Part shown: positions 7,318 through 15,418 of the stretch, piece by piece
Layout: every line of letters starts with the position of its first letter
Position numbering within the stretch: the stretch's first letter is position 1
Virus record (IMG/VR): IMGVR_UViG_3300035034_000409
Coordinates: 1-31,445 of that record
DNA length: 31,445 bases
Source of the DNA: a virus
Strand: one strand, 5' to 3'
The notes under the pieces: model-generated
Database searches by the model: none
The model's input: the letters and a program-made list of their open reading frames with translations, nothing else
Told to the model about the DNA's origin: nothing
Position numbers and translations under genes: made by a program

Positions 7318-9480
7318 TTATTCCTTATTTGTTTTAATTGATGAAAAGTTGCCGATTTTCTCAAACTCTATATGTGAGCGGAGCTTGTCTGTCAAATCTG
7401 ATTTATGTGATATGATAAAGATATTAGTCTTTTTATCCATTTCCAAAATCAAATTCAGTAATTCTTCGGTAGCATCGGAGTCTAACGAAGAATCCATAGT
7501 TTCGTCAAGAATTAATAAGTTTGTGTTTGTGGTATTTTTACTACGCGCAAGTTGTCGCCATGCAAGTAAGACTGAGATATCCACACGAGACTTTTCACCC
7601 TCTGAGAAACTATTATACTGAAACGTATCTCTATAACGACTCTTAATAACTTCATTGAAAGACTCATCAAGTGTAAATTCAATAGGTAGTCCGAAGCGTA
7701 CAAGATAATCATTAATAAACTTATTCATAACGGGAATATATTGTCTAATAATTTTAGTCTTTATTCCACCGTCTTTAAGCATATCTACAGTGGCAAAGTA
7801 ATAATCTTGCTCGTGCAGAAGTTTTTTTCTATCCTCTACCAGACTCTTTAAAGTCTCTCTAAGAGTACGCAACTCTTTTGAGTCTACGCCTGATTTTGAA
7901 TCATTTTTGAGATTGAGTATATCCTGATTAAGACTTTTAATAAAGCGAATAATACCATTCTTATCGGTTGTAAGCTTATAGATATCATTTGACAGATTAT
8001 TTATAGTCTCTGATACGGTATCATAGTCTTTCAAGACTCGACTCTTTTTCTCTAAGTCTAGCTTAACTCTTTGAAGCCCTTTGCTAACTTCGGCTATTTT
8101 ATGCGTACATTCACTGACAAGCTTTTGCTTATGCTCTTCCTGAATATCCTGCCTACAAGTGGGGCAACGGTCATTATTATGAAAAAAGGATTGTTGCTTA
8201 TTATTACTATTCATAACACCGTTTAAGTCTGTGTGAAGCTTTTCAAGACTCTTAACACTATTTTGAACCAGTTCTTTACCAATTAATTTCTTTTTAATTG
8301 AGGCGCACTCATACTCTTTAAGTGTGATTTCACCCTTCAGGGCTTCGGCATTGGCAATCTCTTCGACAAGCTTTGCTTTCAATTCTGCAATTTTCTCAGT
8401 ATTCTTCTGAAGACTGGCTTCCTGATTCTGTTCGTAGAGTTTAATTTTCTCTTCAGTTAGCGTTACACTATAGTCAAAATCTTTAAGCTTATCTCGAATA
8501 ATTACAAGCTTCTCTTTTGCAAGCGCGAGCATGTATGAGAATATCTTAATATCTAACAACTCTTCAATAACCTCACGGCGATCTGAAGTCTTCAATGCCA
8601 TGAACGGTGTATAATCGGCACTACCAATAACCACAACCTGTTTAAAGACTTTTTCATTTAGACCACTAAGAATACTTTCTTCAAGGTATTTCTGATAATC
8701 TTTAACGGCTGAAGTCTGGTCAATTAACTTGCCATTCTCGTAGACTTCGAAAACATTAGGTTTAATGCCGCGTACAATCTTATACTTATTTTTACCTACA
8801 GACAAATACAATTCGACTAAAAGATTACTGTTATTAATGCTATTGACTAACAAAGGCTTATTGACATTACGAAAAGGCTTGCCAAACAATCCAAATGTTA
8901 TAACGTCCAAGAGGGTTGAATTATGCGAAACTATATCATTTGCAAAAAACTCTTTGACTTCTTCTACTTGCAGGTCGTACAAGTCTTCTGTATAGTCTTC
9001 TTTTATAACAGTAGCAATTCTATCCATACCGTTTTTGGTTAAGATGTTAGAATTTTTTAAAAATTTATAAGCTTTCTGCCACTTTTCACCAGTATGAAAT
9101 AAATGTTCAGGTGACGATTTTATAGATAAACCGCCATGCGTAGTTACGGTTACAACCTCTGAGTCGCGAGCTGTAACGTCTGCATATTCGATTTTACGAT
9201 AACCGAAACGAGTATTGACACTTATATTCCCTATCTCTTCTGGGTAATTGTCATAAAAGTCTACAATATCTTTAATCGTTGTTTTCGCACTTTGACCGAA
9301 TTTCTGAAGAGTGTCCTCGTCTGAAATATCAATGTCTATAACGGTACTACCATCCAGACATTTTCCACACCCATTTTTTCCAGTAATGCACGTTGTCGGA
9401 GACTTGTTCAAGTGTATTTCAATAGGTGTATTGCCAGTTGAAAGGAAATTCTTATATATTACCCGTTCAAATATAATCAA
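7318..9480 (-). CDS. 46: Recombination endonuclease subunit gp46 (SbcC/Rad50-like), intein-containing
   Basis: 720 residues as encoded; removing the 147-residue intein leaves 573, close to T4 gp46 (560). With gp47 it forms the Mre11-Rad50-type nuclease used in T4 recombination-dependent replication and host DNA breakdown. Visible parts are Walker A GKNGCGK / STLLDVITFGLFGKPFR, split by the intein at residue 41; central coiled coil; zinc hook CPTC at residues 439-442; ABC signature SEGEKSRVDISVLLAWR; and Walker B LLILDETMDSSLD near the C terminus. The first codon is TTG, directly after the gp47 stop, with GGAG nine bases upstream; the family start (short strand, then YKNFLSTG) supports it. Splicing must occur for the ATPase site to form. 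Confidence 0.95.
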   Translation of the reverse strand: MIIFERVIYKNFLSTGNTPIEIHLNKSPTTCITGKNGCGKCLDGSTVIDIDISDEDTLQKFGQSAKTTIKDIVDFYDNYPEEIGNISVNTRFGYRKIEYADVTARDSEVVTVTTHGGLSIKSSPEHLFHTGEKWQKAYKFLKNSNILTKNGMDRIATVIKEDYTEDLYDLQVEEVKEFFANDIVSHNSTLLDVITFGLFGKPFRNVNKPLLVNSINNSNLLVELYLSVGKNKYKIVRGIKPNVFEVYENGKLIDQTSAVKDYQKYLEESILSGLNEKVFKQVVVIGSADYTPFMALKTSDRREVIEELLDIKIFSYMLALAKEKLVIIRDKLKDFDYSVTLTEEKIKLYEQNQEASLQKNTEKIAELKAKLVEEIANAEALKGEITLKEYECASIKKKLIGKELVQNSVKSLEKLHTDLNGVMNSNNKQQSFFHNNDRCPTCRQDIQEEHKQKLVSECTHKIAEVSKGLQRVKLDLEKKSRVLKDYDTVSETINNLSNDIYKLTTDKNGIIRFIKSLNQDILNLKNDSKSGVDSKELRTLRETLKSLVEDRKKLLHEQDYYFATVDMLKDGGIKTKIIRQYIPVMNKFINDYLVRFGLPIEFTLDESFNEVIKSRYRDTFQYNSFSEGEKSRVDISVLLAWRQLARSKNTTNTNLLILDETMDSSLDSDATEELLNLILEMDKKTNIFIISHKSDLTDKLRSHIEFEKIGNFSSIKTNKE
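8920..9360 (-). other. Mini-intein in the gp46 Walker A motif
   Basis: 147 residues, from Cys41 to Asn187 of the precursor, with Ser188 as the +1 residue. Block A is CLDGSTVIDI. Block B-like is THGGLSIKSSPEHLF, with Thr and His in the expected places. Block F/G is YDLQVEEVKEFFANDIVSHN with the penultimate His and terminal Asn. No LAGLIDADG or HNH endonuclease fits in the remaining space, so it is a splicing-only intein. Excision rejoins GKNGCGK to STLLDV, the exact sequence expected from T4 gp46 (GRNGGGKSTMLEA). Confidence 0.93.
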
Positions 9481-10563
9481 TTAGGCTACTCCTCTATTCT
9501 CAATACTATGCAAGGCTTCGATGTATAATTTATTCATTATGGTCTTTAATTCTTTTTTATTCTTTTCAGTCTCTACAGCCTCGATATAACTATCAATCAA
9601 CTCTTTAGTAGACTTGTCTTTAATCTCTTCGATATCAACATACTCTCCATGAAAAGCACTATAGTCTTCAAGAATCGTAAGTTTGATATTAGGCTGTTTA
9701 TATAGATTGTCTACCAGATAATCAAACAAGGCTGGTTTAGTCTTCGAAACACAATACAATTTTACTATTTTATCAGAATATACAGATAAGTCAAGCTTTC
9801 TATAGTGTTTCTGCATCTTTTCATCTTCATCATTATAAAATATCTTTTCATGAAGCGTATGCGGATTTCTAATAAACTCCAAAGAGTCTGAAGCACAGTC
9901 GTATATATGAAAACCACGCGGATCATTGTAGTCTGAATACGTAAATTCCATTGGCGCTCCAGTATAGAGGATATTACCTTTCTGAGACATATGGTGAAAG
10001 TGTCCAGACCAGACTCTTTTATACTTTTTGAATAGCTTAGGAGACATTCCATGCTCATTAGGAATGCCGACAAGCATATCAAATCCTGCCAACTCTAAGT
10101 GACCATATAGAATCTCGCTTTTGCTATTCTGAATCCATTTCAGAGTATCTTTATAATTCTCGCTATTAATCCAAGGAATCATATCAATTGACTTATCAAG
10201 AAACGTAAGAGTCTTAGGCTTGTCAATATATTCAATATTATCGTAGTCTGATAGTAAGAGTTCGATAGAGTTTACATCATTTGTATTCTTATCAAGACAG
10301 TCATGATTGCCCGGAATGATATGGACATTAATCTTTTCTTTATGTAAAGTATCAAAAAGCATCTGTTTTGCGCGTTTAAGCGTGCGAAAATTAATATACT
10401 TGCGGCGATCAAAAACATCCCCACCAATCAATACAGTCTTTACATTCTGGGCTTTCAGTGCAGGAAAAAAGACTTCATTAAAGAATTTTTCCTGATAGTC
10501 GAGCATATATAGTGCATCGGCTTTTACACCATAATGAATATCGTTAATAAGAGCTATCTTCAT
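9481..10563 (-). CDS. 47: Recombination endonuclease subunit gp47 (SbcD/Mre11-like)
   Basis: 360 residues from the ATG giving MKIALINDIHYG, the conserved family start; nine further in-frame codons upstream are unlikely. The five metallophosphoesterase motifs are visible: NDIHYG, GGDVFDRR, PGNHDC, YGHLE and WSGHFHH. It is the nuclease partner of gp46 and is adjacent to it in the T4 order. It overlaps the end of gene 55 by 20 bases. Confidence 0.94.
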   Translation of the reverse strand: MKIALINDIHYGVKADALYMLDYQEKFFNEVFFPALKAQNVKTVLIGGDVFDRRKYINFRTLKRAKQMLFDTLHKEKINVHIIPGNHDCLDKNTNDVNSIELLLSDYDNIEYIDKPKTLTFLDKSIDMIPWINSENYKDTLKWIQNSKSEILYGHLELAGFDMLVGIPNEHGMSPKLFKKYKRVWSGHFHHMSQKGNILYTGAPMEFTYSDYNDPRGFHIYDCASDSLEFIRNPHTLHEKIFYNDEDEKMQKHYRKLDLSVYSDKIVKLYCVSKTKPALFDYLVDNLYKQPNIKLTILEDYSAFHGEYVDIEEIKDKSTKELIDSYIEAVETEKNKKELKTIMNKLYIEALHSIENRGVA

Positions 10564-11278
10564 CTTCAATAGTATCCACTTCTTCTTCAATCATTTTACT
10601 ATAAATGCGTTCTTTTTCTTCAAGATCACGCATTCTTTGTTGGTGCGCTTTTGTAGTCTTTTTAATGGTCTTTTTACGTTGCGGTTCATTATCTTCCTCA
10701 GCCTTTGATTTCTCTCCAGCGGCATCTTGAAGAAAATCAAGAAACGTATTATTATACACTGTGTTATCTGAGTCTTGCGTTACGCTTGACATTTCGGTGA
10801 GAATACCAGAATTATGAACCATACTGGCTTTTATGACTTGCTGACGTTGTTCTTTTTTAATACGCCTTACAGATGCATAATAACACGCCTGAGTGAAATA
10901 TGCAAATGGATTATTCGTTTTTTCTGGATTAAACGAGCGAATACGTAGAATACAGTCTTCATAACCATCTGCAATCATTTCTTCACGATATGAGTAGTTT
11001 CTAAAGTTTGGTGAGTTGTTAATCTTATCTGCAATGAGATACATACATTTTCCTATATACTCATTCACTCTCGGCCAAGGGATATCTGGCAATTCCAATA
11101 AGGCTTTCTTCTCATTTAGACCACTATCAATAAGATTTTGCTTATCCTTGCCGTGAATCTTCAGCCAGTCTTTCTCGACTATCTCACACTGAGCTTTATA
11201 TTCACACATTTCTGCATAAAACTTATCATTATCTATATAATGCTTGGCGTTTTTGTTCTTTTTCTTAATGGTGGACAT
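10544..11278 (-). CDS. 55: Late-transcription sigma factor gp55
   Basis: 244 residues, longer than T4 gp55 (185). The conserved core reads EEMIADGYEDCILRIRSFNP, then NPFAYFTQACYYASVRRIKKE (about residues 100-142). This is the divergent sigma-2-like region that recognises the TATAAATA late promoter. The charged C-terminal 100 residues (RKKTIKKTTKAHQQRMRDLEE) are longer than in T4; the extreme C terminus binds the sliding clamp in T4, but no obvious clamp motif stands out here. AGGAAAACC precedes the ATG. A candidate host-type promoter with a long leader lies at 11431-11459. Confidence 0.9.
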   Translation of the reverse strand: MSTIKKKNKNAKHYIDNDKFYAEMCEYKAQCEIVEKDWLKIHGKDKQNLIDSGLNEKKALLELPDIPWPRVNEYIGKCMYLIADKINNSPNFRNYSYREEMIADGYEDCILRIRSFNPEKTNNPFAYFTQACYYASVRRIKKEQRQQVIKASMVHNSGILTEMSSVTQDSDNTVYNNTFLDFLQDAAGEKSKAEEDNEPQRKKTIKKTTKAHQQRMRDLEEKERIYSKMIEEEVDTIEDEDSSY

Positions 11279-11347
11279 GGTTTTCCTGACTGTGTTGCAT
11301 ATATATCACACATAATAAAAATAATTTGATAAAAGTGCATTTTTTAC

Positions 11348-11376
11348 TTGACAAGGTTTTGAAAAATGTGTATAAT
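11348..11376 (+). promoter_or_regulatory. Consensus sigma70 promoter pointing into a gene-free region
   Basis: TTGACA, 17 bases, TATAAT with TGTG before the -10: a perfect consensus hexamer pair and spacing on the + strand. All protein genes nearby run the other way. The next 500 bases downstream have no convincing reading frame and end in a terminator, so the product is most likely an RNA. Confidence 0.75.
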
Positions 11377-11430
11377 AGAATTATATGTTATTCTTAATCC
11401 AATAAGACTTTAACCCTTTATATAACAAGA

Positions 11431-11459
11431 AGACTAACACAATATTTACAGTCTGTCAA
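11431..11459 (-). promoter_or_regulatory. Candidate promoter for gene 55
   Basis: Minus strand TTGACA, 17 bases, TAGTCT, with ATTGTGT before the -10, much like the promoter at 6391-6419. It would give a leader of about 150 bases before gp55 and an antisense overlap with the rightward transcript. Confidence 0.45.
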
Positions 11460-11500
11460 GAACTTTTCATAATACTGTAACTTATTAAAAAATAACTTAT

Positions 11501-11737
11501 ACAACAAATGATACTACGTAGATATTGCGAAGCAATTAGAGTCTCAAAGATTCTTAATATGTTTAGTCTTTACAATATTACACAAATTAAGTTTCTGAAC
11601 ATTGAATTTGTTCTATTCTCTACAGACTTACAATAATGAATACCTATGTCTATTTCATAGACCAATATATCGAGACTGTATTTCTTATTGAGAAGACTCT
11701 ACTCGCTTCGCAAGACCTACGGAACACCATTTGTTAT
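11501..11737. repeat. Diverged 45-base inverted repeat in the gene-free region
   Basis: Arms 11501-11545 and 11693-11737 are about three-quarters identical as inverted copies. The blocks AACAAATG, CGTAG, TTGCGAAGC and TAGAGTCT are conserved and run in the same order. Each arm also holds a small hairpin around the GAA loop. It may be a long-range stem or two copies of one element inserted in opposite directions. Confidence 0.7.
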
Positions 11738-11789
11738 ATAACTATTTTATAAAGATAAGATTTGATATTTAAGAGACTTCTTATACTAC

Positions 11790-11797
11790 TATTTATA
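11790..11797 (-). promoter_or_regulatory. Possible late promoter in the gene-free region
   Basis: Minus strand TATAAATA. No gene follows for 500 bases, so it would drive an RNA or a long gp55 leader. Chance occurrence is possible in such AT-rich DNA. Confidence 0.3.
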
Positions 11798-11828
11798 TAT
11801 GTAATTTGTGCCGTAAAATACGAAAAAA

Positions 11829-11885
11829 GCATTTAAAATCCATTTTGTGTGTCATAGTACACAAGTTAGATTTTAAATGCTTTTT
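11829..11885. terminator. Strong bidirectional terminator carrying the shared GTCTCTGTAACTA tail
   Basis: GCATTTAAAATC pairs with GATTTTAAATGC (12 bp), with an inner TTGTGT/ACACAA stem. T5 follows on the + strand and T6 on the minus strand. It ends the uvsW-side leftward genes and could end the rightward RNA. The + strand tail TTTTTGTCTCTGTAACTA is the same as in the two 76-base repeats, where it faces left. Confidence 0.85.
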
Positions 11886-11918
11886 GTCTCTGTAACTACT
11901 TGATATAGTTATATATTT

Positions 11919-12389
11919 TTATGCGTTTTTATTGTTATAATACTTAAAAAAGTCTACAACATTATCTTCGTCTTCAGTCTCTTTAATCATTGTAATATTA
12001 ACAGCCTGTGTCATGCTTGACACATCGTCTGGAGTGAATACAATATCATTTGGATAATATACATCATTCAAATAATATAGATAATTATACACAACATCGG
12101 CAATAGGCGTAGAGGCTTTAATAACATGCGCATCTTTTAAGACCATATCTGGAGACTCATCACCGCATGGATTCCAGTCTACCATATAGTGTTGTGTAGA
12201 CATATCATGTTCGGTAATATATGTATCGCGTAAAATCTTAACGGGATTGACAATGACAAAGTCTGAACAGTCTTCTGTACTGATTACCTCGCCTATTAAC
12301 TCTTCGCCGCCTACTAGCTTAAAGTGTTTGATATTCTCTACTTTAATACCTAAGTCTTCGATGATATCTGCAATGATTGAGTCGTCCAT
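11919..12389 (-). CDS. Hypothetical protein with Sm-like beta segment
   Basis: 156 residues. The segment FKLVGGEELIGEVIS, then FVIVNPVKI (residues 23-52), resembles a small Sm/LSM-like beta barrel seen in many phage hypotheticals. The C-terminal part is acidic and aromatic (ETEDEDNVVDFFKYYNN). Function is unknown. It has its own TATAAATA late promoter inside the end of uvsW and is followed by the strong terminator, so it is probably made late. Confidence 0.65.
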   Translation of the reverse strand: MDDSIIADIIEDLGIKVENIKHFKLVGGEELIGEVISTEDCSDFVIVNPVKILRDTYITEHDMSTQHYMVDWNPCGDESPDMVLKDAHVIKASTPIADVVYNYLYYLNDVYYPNDIVFTPDDVSSMTQAVNITMIKETEDEDNVVDFFKYYNNKNA

Positions 12390-12396
12390 GTCATAC

Positions 12397-13893
12397 CTAT
12401 GTTTGTTCTTTTACATTTATATTTATATTGTGAAGAGTGTACGTAAACTCTTCCTGATTATATATTCTAACACGCATGAAAAAATGTTTCAATGTGTAAT
12501 TTTTAGTTTTCTTATGCTGTAGATAATCGACAATATCAAAGACTGTAACAGCATCGTCTTTACCGTCTTTTCTTAATCCGCGTCCTATAGACTGTAGGAG
12601 TCTGATAATAGACTTTGTTCCACTGCCAAATATGAGATATTGCAGATTCTTAATACTAATGCCTGTAGAATACACCCCATAAGTCGCAACGATTACCACA
12701 CCATCGGTACTCTGTGTAAGTCTTCTGACTTCGCTTCTTTGTTCCTTTTTTGTACCGCCGTAAACAAGATACACAGTCTTCTTGCTGGTCTTTAAAAGTT
12801 TTTCGTATATGGTCTTTGCATGGTCAATACCATTAACCAATAGTAAGGTATTCTTATTATCGGGAAGACCATTAACCATTTTCATCAGAAAGTCGTTTCT
12901 TTCTTCCAATTCTGATAAAGCCTTAACTTCTTCATGATATGTACTACCAGACATAAGTTTGCGGTAGAGTTCATCATACTTTAAAACAATACATTTAATT
13001 TTTAAGTCTGAGACAATTTTTCTATCCATCAACTCTTTTGTTTTTGCAGTTCTCAATACTGGTCCGCATAAACCCTCGATAATCAGTTTATTATAATGAA
13101 TGTCATCAAGTGTGCCAGTCATACCTATACGATATATACAACTATCAGCCGATTCTAATATACCTTTCAAAGAATTGGCCCGAGCCTCGTGCGCTTCATC
13201 TACGATTATCATGCCAAACTGTCTGAAGTATTTTTTAGGATTCTGGTAGACACTTTGCCAAGTTGTAATTACAACTCTTTTTTTAGTGGTCTTTTCCACT
13301 CCAGCATGTTGTGTATGACAATGTTTTTCTATATCAAAGCTTGGGTCATACTCTTTAAACTCTTCAATAAGCTGTTCAACCAAATCGACTCTAGGTACAG
13401 TGATAAGAATCTTATCATCAGAATCTGCATATCTATGTAAAAAGTATCTAACTAAGACATATGACAGAAGACTTTTACCGCTTGAAGTCGGAGAAAGAAG
13501 CGTAACTCTTTTGTTTTCTATACAATGCTGTATGGCAGTCTTTTGAAAATCATGCTCTTTGAATGGTAACTTAATACCAGCAAAAAACGTATCAAAATCA
13601 AACGTAGACTTTTCAAGCTTCAAAGACTCTTCAATATTTAAAGAGTATCCCCGATCATTACAAAATTTGATTACATAAGGTAGTAAGCCTTTATAGAGTC
13701 TTTGTGTATTCAAATTAAAGATTCTAATTCTACCGTCCCACATTTTAGCCTTTACTTTAGGATTAAAACGGGCATTCTTAATTTCAAATGAAAAATAGTC
13801 GTGAATCTCTGAAAGAATCCCACGACTATTGCTATCTATTGCGATATAGACTTCATTCTGTTCAAAGACTTGAACATCGTATATTTTATCCAC
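12397..13893 (-). CDS. uvsW: DNA/RNA helicase UvsW
   Basis: 498 residues (T4 UvsW 503), superfamily 2 helicase that removes R-loops at origins and drives branch migration in T4. The N-terminal domain has the family stretch ARFNPKVKAKMWDGRIRIFN (residues 41-60). Walker A is SPTSSGKS (134-141), the DEAH box is IIVDEAHEAR (230-239), and motif VI is SIGRGLRKDGKDD. The first codon is GTG, overlapping the end of uvsY (GGTGGATAA). Neighbour uvsY and late-gene context agree with T4 biology. Confidence 0.95.
   Translation of the reverse strand: MDKIYDVQVFEQNEVYIAIDSNSRGILSEIHDYFSFEIKNARFNPKVKAKMWDGRIRIFNLNTQRLYKGLLPYVIKFCNDRGYSLNIEESLKLEKSTFDFDTFFAGIKLPFKEHDFQKTAIQHCIENKRVTLLSPTSSGKSLLSYVLVRYFLHRYADSDDKILITVPRVDLVEQLIEEFKEYDPSFDIEKHCHTQHAGVEKTTKKRVVITTWQSVYQNPKKYFRQFGMIIVDEAHEARANSLKGILESADSCIYRIGMTGTLDDIHYNKLIIEGLCGPVLRTAKTKELMDRKIVSDLKIKCIVLKYDELYRKLMSGSTYHEEVKALSELEERNDFLMKMVNGLPDNKNTLLLVNGIDHAKTIYEKLLKTSKKTVYLVYGGTKKEQRSEVRRLTQSTDGVVIVATYGVYSTGISIKNLQYLIFGSGTKSIIRLLQSIGRGLRKDGKDDAVTVFDIVDYLQHKKTKNYTLKHFFMRVRIYNQEEFTYTLHNININVKEQT
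12420..12427 (-). promoter_or_regulatory. Late promoter for the gene at 11919-12389
   Basis: Minus strand TATAAATA, about 30 bases before the ATG, within the last codons of uvsW; AGGT precedes the start. Confidence 0.6.
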
Positions 13894-14317
13894 CGCCTAT
13901 GAACCTTTCGTAGTCTACAATCTTATTTATGGCAAAAGACCTTCTTTTCACTTCATCTAGCGTTGCAGATAATAATTCCATTTTTTGATCTTGTATGTCT
14001 ATCTTTTCTTGGAGAATTATGATATCATCATCACCCTCTATATATTTCTGTAGACCAGTATCCGTTTTAATTTTTAAACTAAAAGGCTTTGCTTTATACT
14101 CTTCAGGCGTACCGTTTCCTGCATAATAGTCTCTTTTCTTATAATAAAGCTTCTTCATCTTTGCTTTAAGCTGATTAGAGACTGCCTTCTCTCTCTGATA
14201 CAATATGATATACTTTGTCCAGAGTTTAGAATTGTTTGTAAGCTCGTGTGTAAGATCACTTGGGTCAATTTCAGAAAAATCATCCGCAACCCCATCTAAA
14301 AGATCGGTTAGTTTCAT
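13886..14317 (-). CDS. uvsY: Recombination mediator UvsY
   Basis: 143 residues (T4 UvsY 137). It loads the UvsX recombinase on gp32-coated single strands. The family features NSKLWTKYIILYQREKAV, KKLYYKKRDYYAGNG (matching T4 KARLDYYSGRG) and the C-terminal DEVKRRSFAINKIVDYERF (matching T4 DAIKSRGFAIKHIQDMRAF) are clear. It overlaps the uvsW start. Confidence 0.93.
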   Translation of the reverse strand: MKLTDLLDGVADDFSEIDPSDLTHELTNNSKLWTKYIILYQREKAVSNQLKAKMKKLYYKKRDYYAGNGTPEEYKAKPFSLKIKTDTGLQKYIEGDDDIIILQEKIDIQDQKMELLSATLDEVKRRSFAINKIVDYERFIGGG

Positions 14318-14333
14318 AATATTGTCTCTTATG

Positions 14334-14789
14334 TTAAGTTATTGTATAATGAGAATATTTAAAGATTGCATCAATGCTCGGAGGATTGTCTTCAGTCTCC
14401 GACACATCAAATAGAATATTACTCATTGTTTGTGGAAAACAATTATAGAATGTAATTTTTCTATTGGCATTACTATTATTCGTCAAAGTCTGTATAGATA
14501 TCTGTGAAAGCATGTCCATATGATTATCAGACGTTGCGGCACTCTGTATCCATTTAAGAATCTCTATAATACCATTTAAGTCTTTATCAACCAGCAAAGA
14601 TATGATAAGGTCTTCGTATTCAATCTTATCACCCGGTAGTTTGATATCCGTATCCTGATTCGTGTAATACATACTCGAACCGAGTGTGACAGAGGGTAAA
14701 GGAACTCTTTGAGTAAACATATCAACTGTAGGGAATCTTTCGATTACCACTTTATACTTATTCGGACTTAATAGATTATGCTGAACCAT
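14334..14789 (-). CDS. Probable tail-tube-fold virion protein
   Basis: 151 residues. The arrangement KYKVVIERFPTVDMFTQRV, LPSVTLG, LPGDKIEYEDLIISLLVD and IIEILKWI is the pattern of small T4-like structural proteins related to the tail tube/baseplate tube fold (gp19/gp54 type). I infer a structural role from that pattern. Its place between uvsY and a kinase gives no direct help. The exact T4 counterpart is not assigned. Confidence 0.6.
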   Translation of the reverse strand: MVQHNLLSPNKYKVVIERFPTVDMFTQRVPLPSVTLGSSMYYTNQDTDIKLPGDKIEYEDLIISLLVDKDLNGIIEILKWIQSAATSDNHMDMLSQISIQTLTNNSNANRKITFYNCFPQTMSNILFDVSETEDNPPSIDAIFKYSHYTIT

Positions 14790-14793
14790 ACTC

Positions 14794-15396
14794 TTATTTA
14801 TGCGCTTGTTTAATCTTCTGAACCAGTCTTACACCATCGCGTAAAAAGTCTTGCATAGAGCCTTTATTTGCCAGTTTATGAGTCTTAATCCCTAAGTCTT
14901 TACAGTCTACATAGTCTCTGGAGTCTTTTTTGAAGTCTGTACCCACGCGCGACAACTGGATAAGGTGAACAGACTCTTTACCAAATTCTTTGATTAGTGG
15001 TTCAATTTCTTCTTTGAACCCACAATCTGATACTACAAGGCGAATACCATTTTTAGGTTTAGTCTTAAAGGCAGATTTCAGTCTACCAATTAAAAGCATT
15101 CCAAAGGCATCCTTCCTATAATTCTTTTTAATAAGCTCTTCAGCCATAAGAATATTCACTTCGCGCCATGTTTTACCTAGAAGAATACTCTGTTTAGTCT
15201 CTTTTGCATCTCTATCGGTCTCCAAAACTTTAACCTGTTCGTCTGTAAGATTGAAGAAGGCTTTATTAGCCTGTTTGATAGGGTAGGCAAGCGTTCCTTT
15301 AATAAAATCTGAGTCTACGGAGATTAGCGCATCGGCAAGCGAGTCTTTACCTGAAGCTGGTGGACCATTTAGGAGAATAATTAAATCTTTTGGCAT
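14794..15396 (-). CDS. P-loop nucleotide kinase, possibly dNMP kinase (T4 gp1-like)
   Basis: 200 residues. The N-terminal Walker A LLNGPPASGKDSLADAL (residues 8-24) and a later basic Arg segment (GRLKSAFKTKPKNGIRLVV) fit phage nucleoside monophosphate kinases such as T4 gp1, which phosphorylates modified dCMP as well as dTMP and dGMP. With a probable glycosyltransferase at the window end, a kinase for hydroxymethyl-dCMP would make sense, but substrate cannot be read from the sequence. Related phage P-loop kinases of unknown substrate are the alternative. Confidence 0.65.
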   Translation of the reverse strand: MPKDLIILLNGPPASGKDSLADALISVDSDFIKGTLAYPIKQANKAFFNLTDEQVKVLETDRDAKETKQSILLGKTWREVNILMAEELIKKNYRKDAFGMLLIGRLKSAFKTKPKNGIRLVVSDCGFKEEIEPLIKEFGKESVHLIQLSRVGTDFKKDSRDYVDCKDLGIKTHKLANKGSMQDFLRDGVRLVQKIKQAHK

Positions 15397-15418
15397 TGTG
15401 TCTCTATCCTGTATTATA

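Larger units (their letters stand above)
11377..11887 (+). ncRNA. Candidate structured non-coding RNA in the 640-base gene-free region
   Basis: The region 11279-11918 has no supported protein gene. A consensus promoter (11348-11376) and a hairpin plus T5 terminator (11829-11885) bracket about 500 bases. Inside are a diverged 45-base inverted repeat (11501-11545 with 11693-11737), the small hairpins TTGC-GAA-GCAA and GTCTAT-TTC-ATAGAC (11648-11662), and one built on CAAATT/AATTTG near 11582-11609. An alternative is a leftward RNA: a TATAAATA lies at 11790-11797 on the minus strand, and most mismatches in the inverted repeat become G-U pairs on that strand. A replication origin is a further possibility. 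No known RNA family is recognised. Confidence 0.4.
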
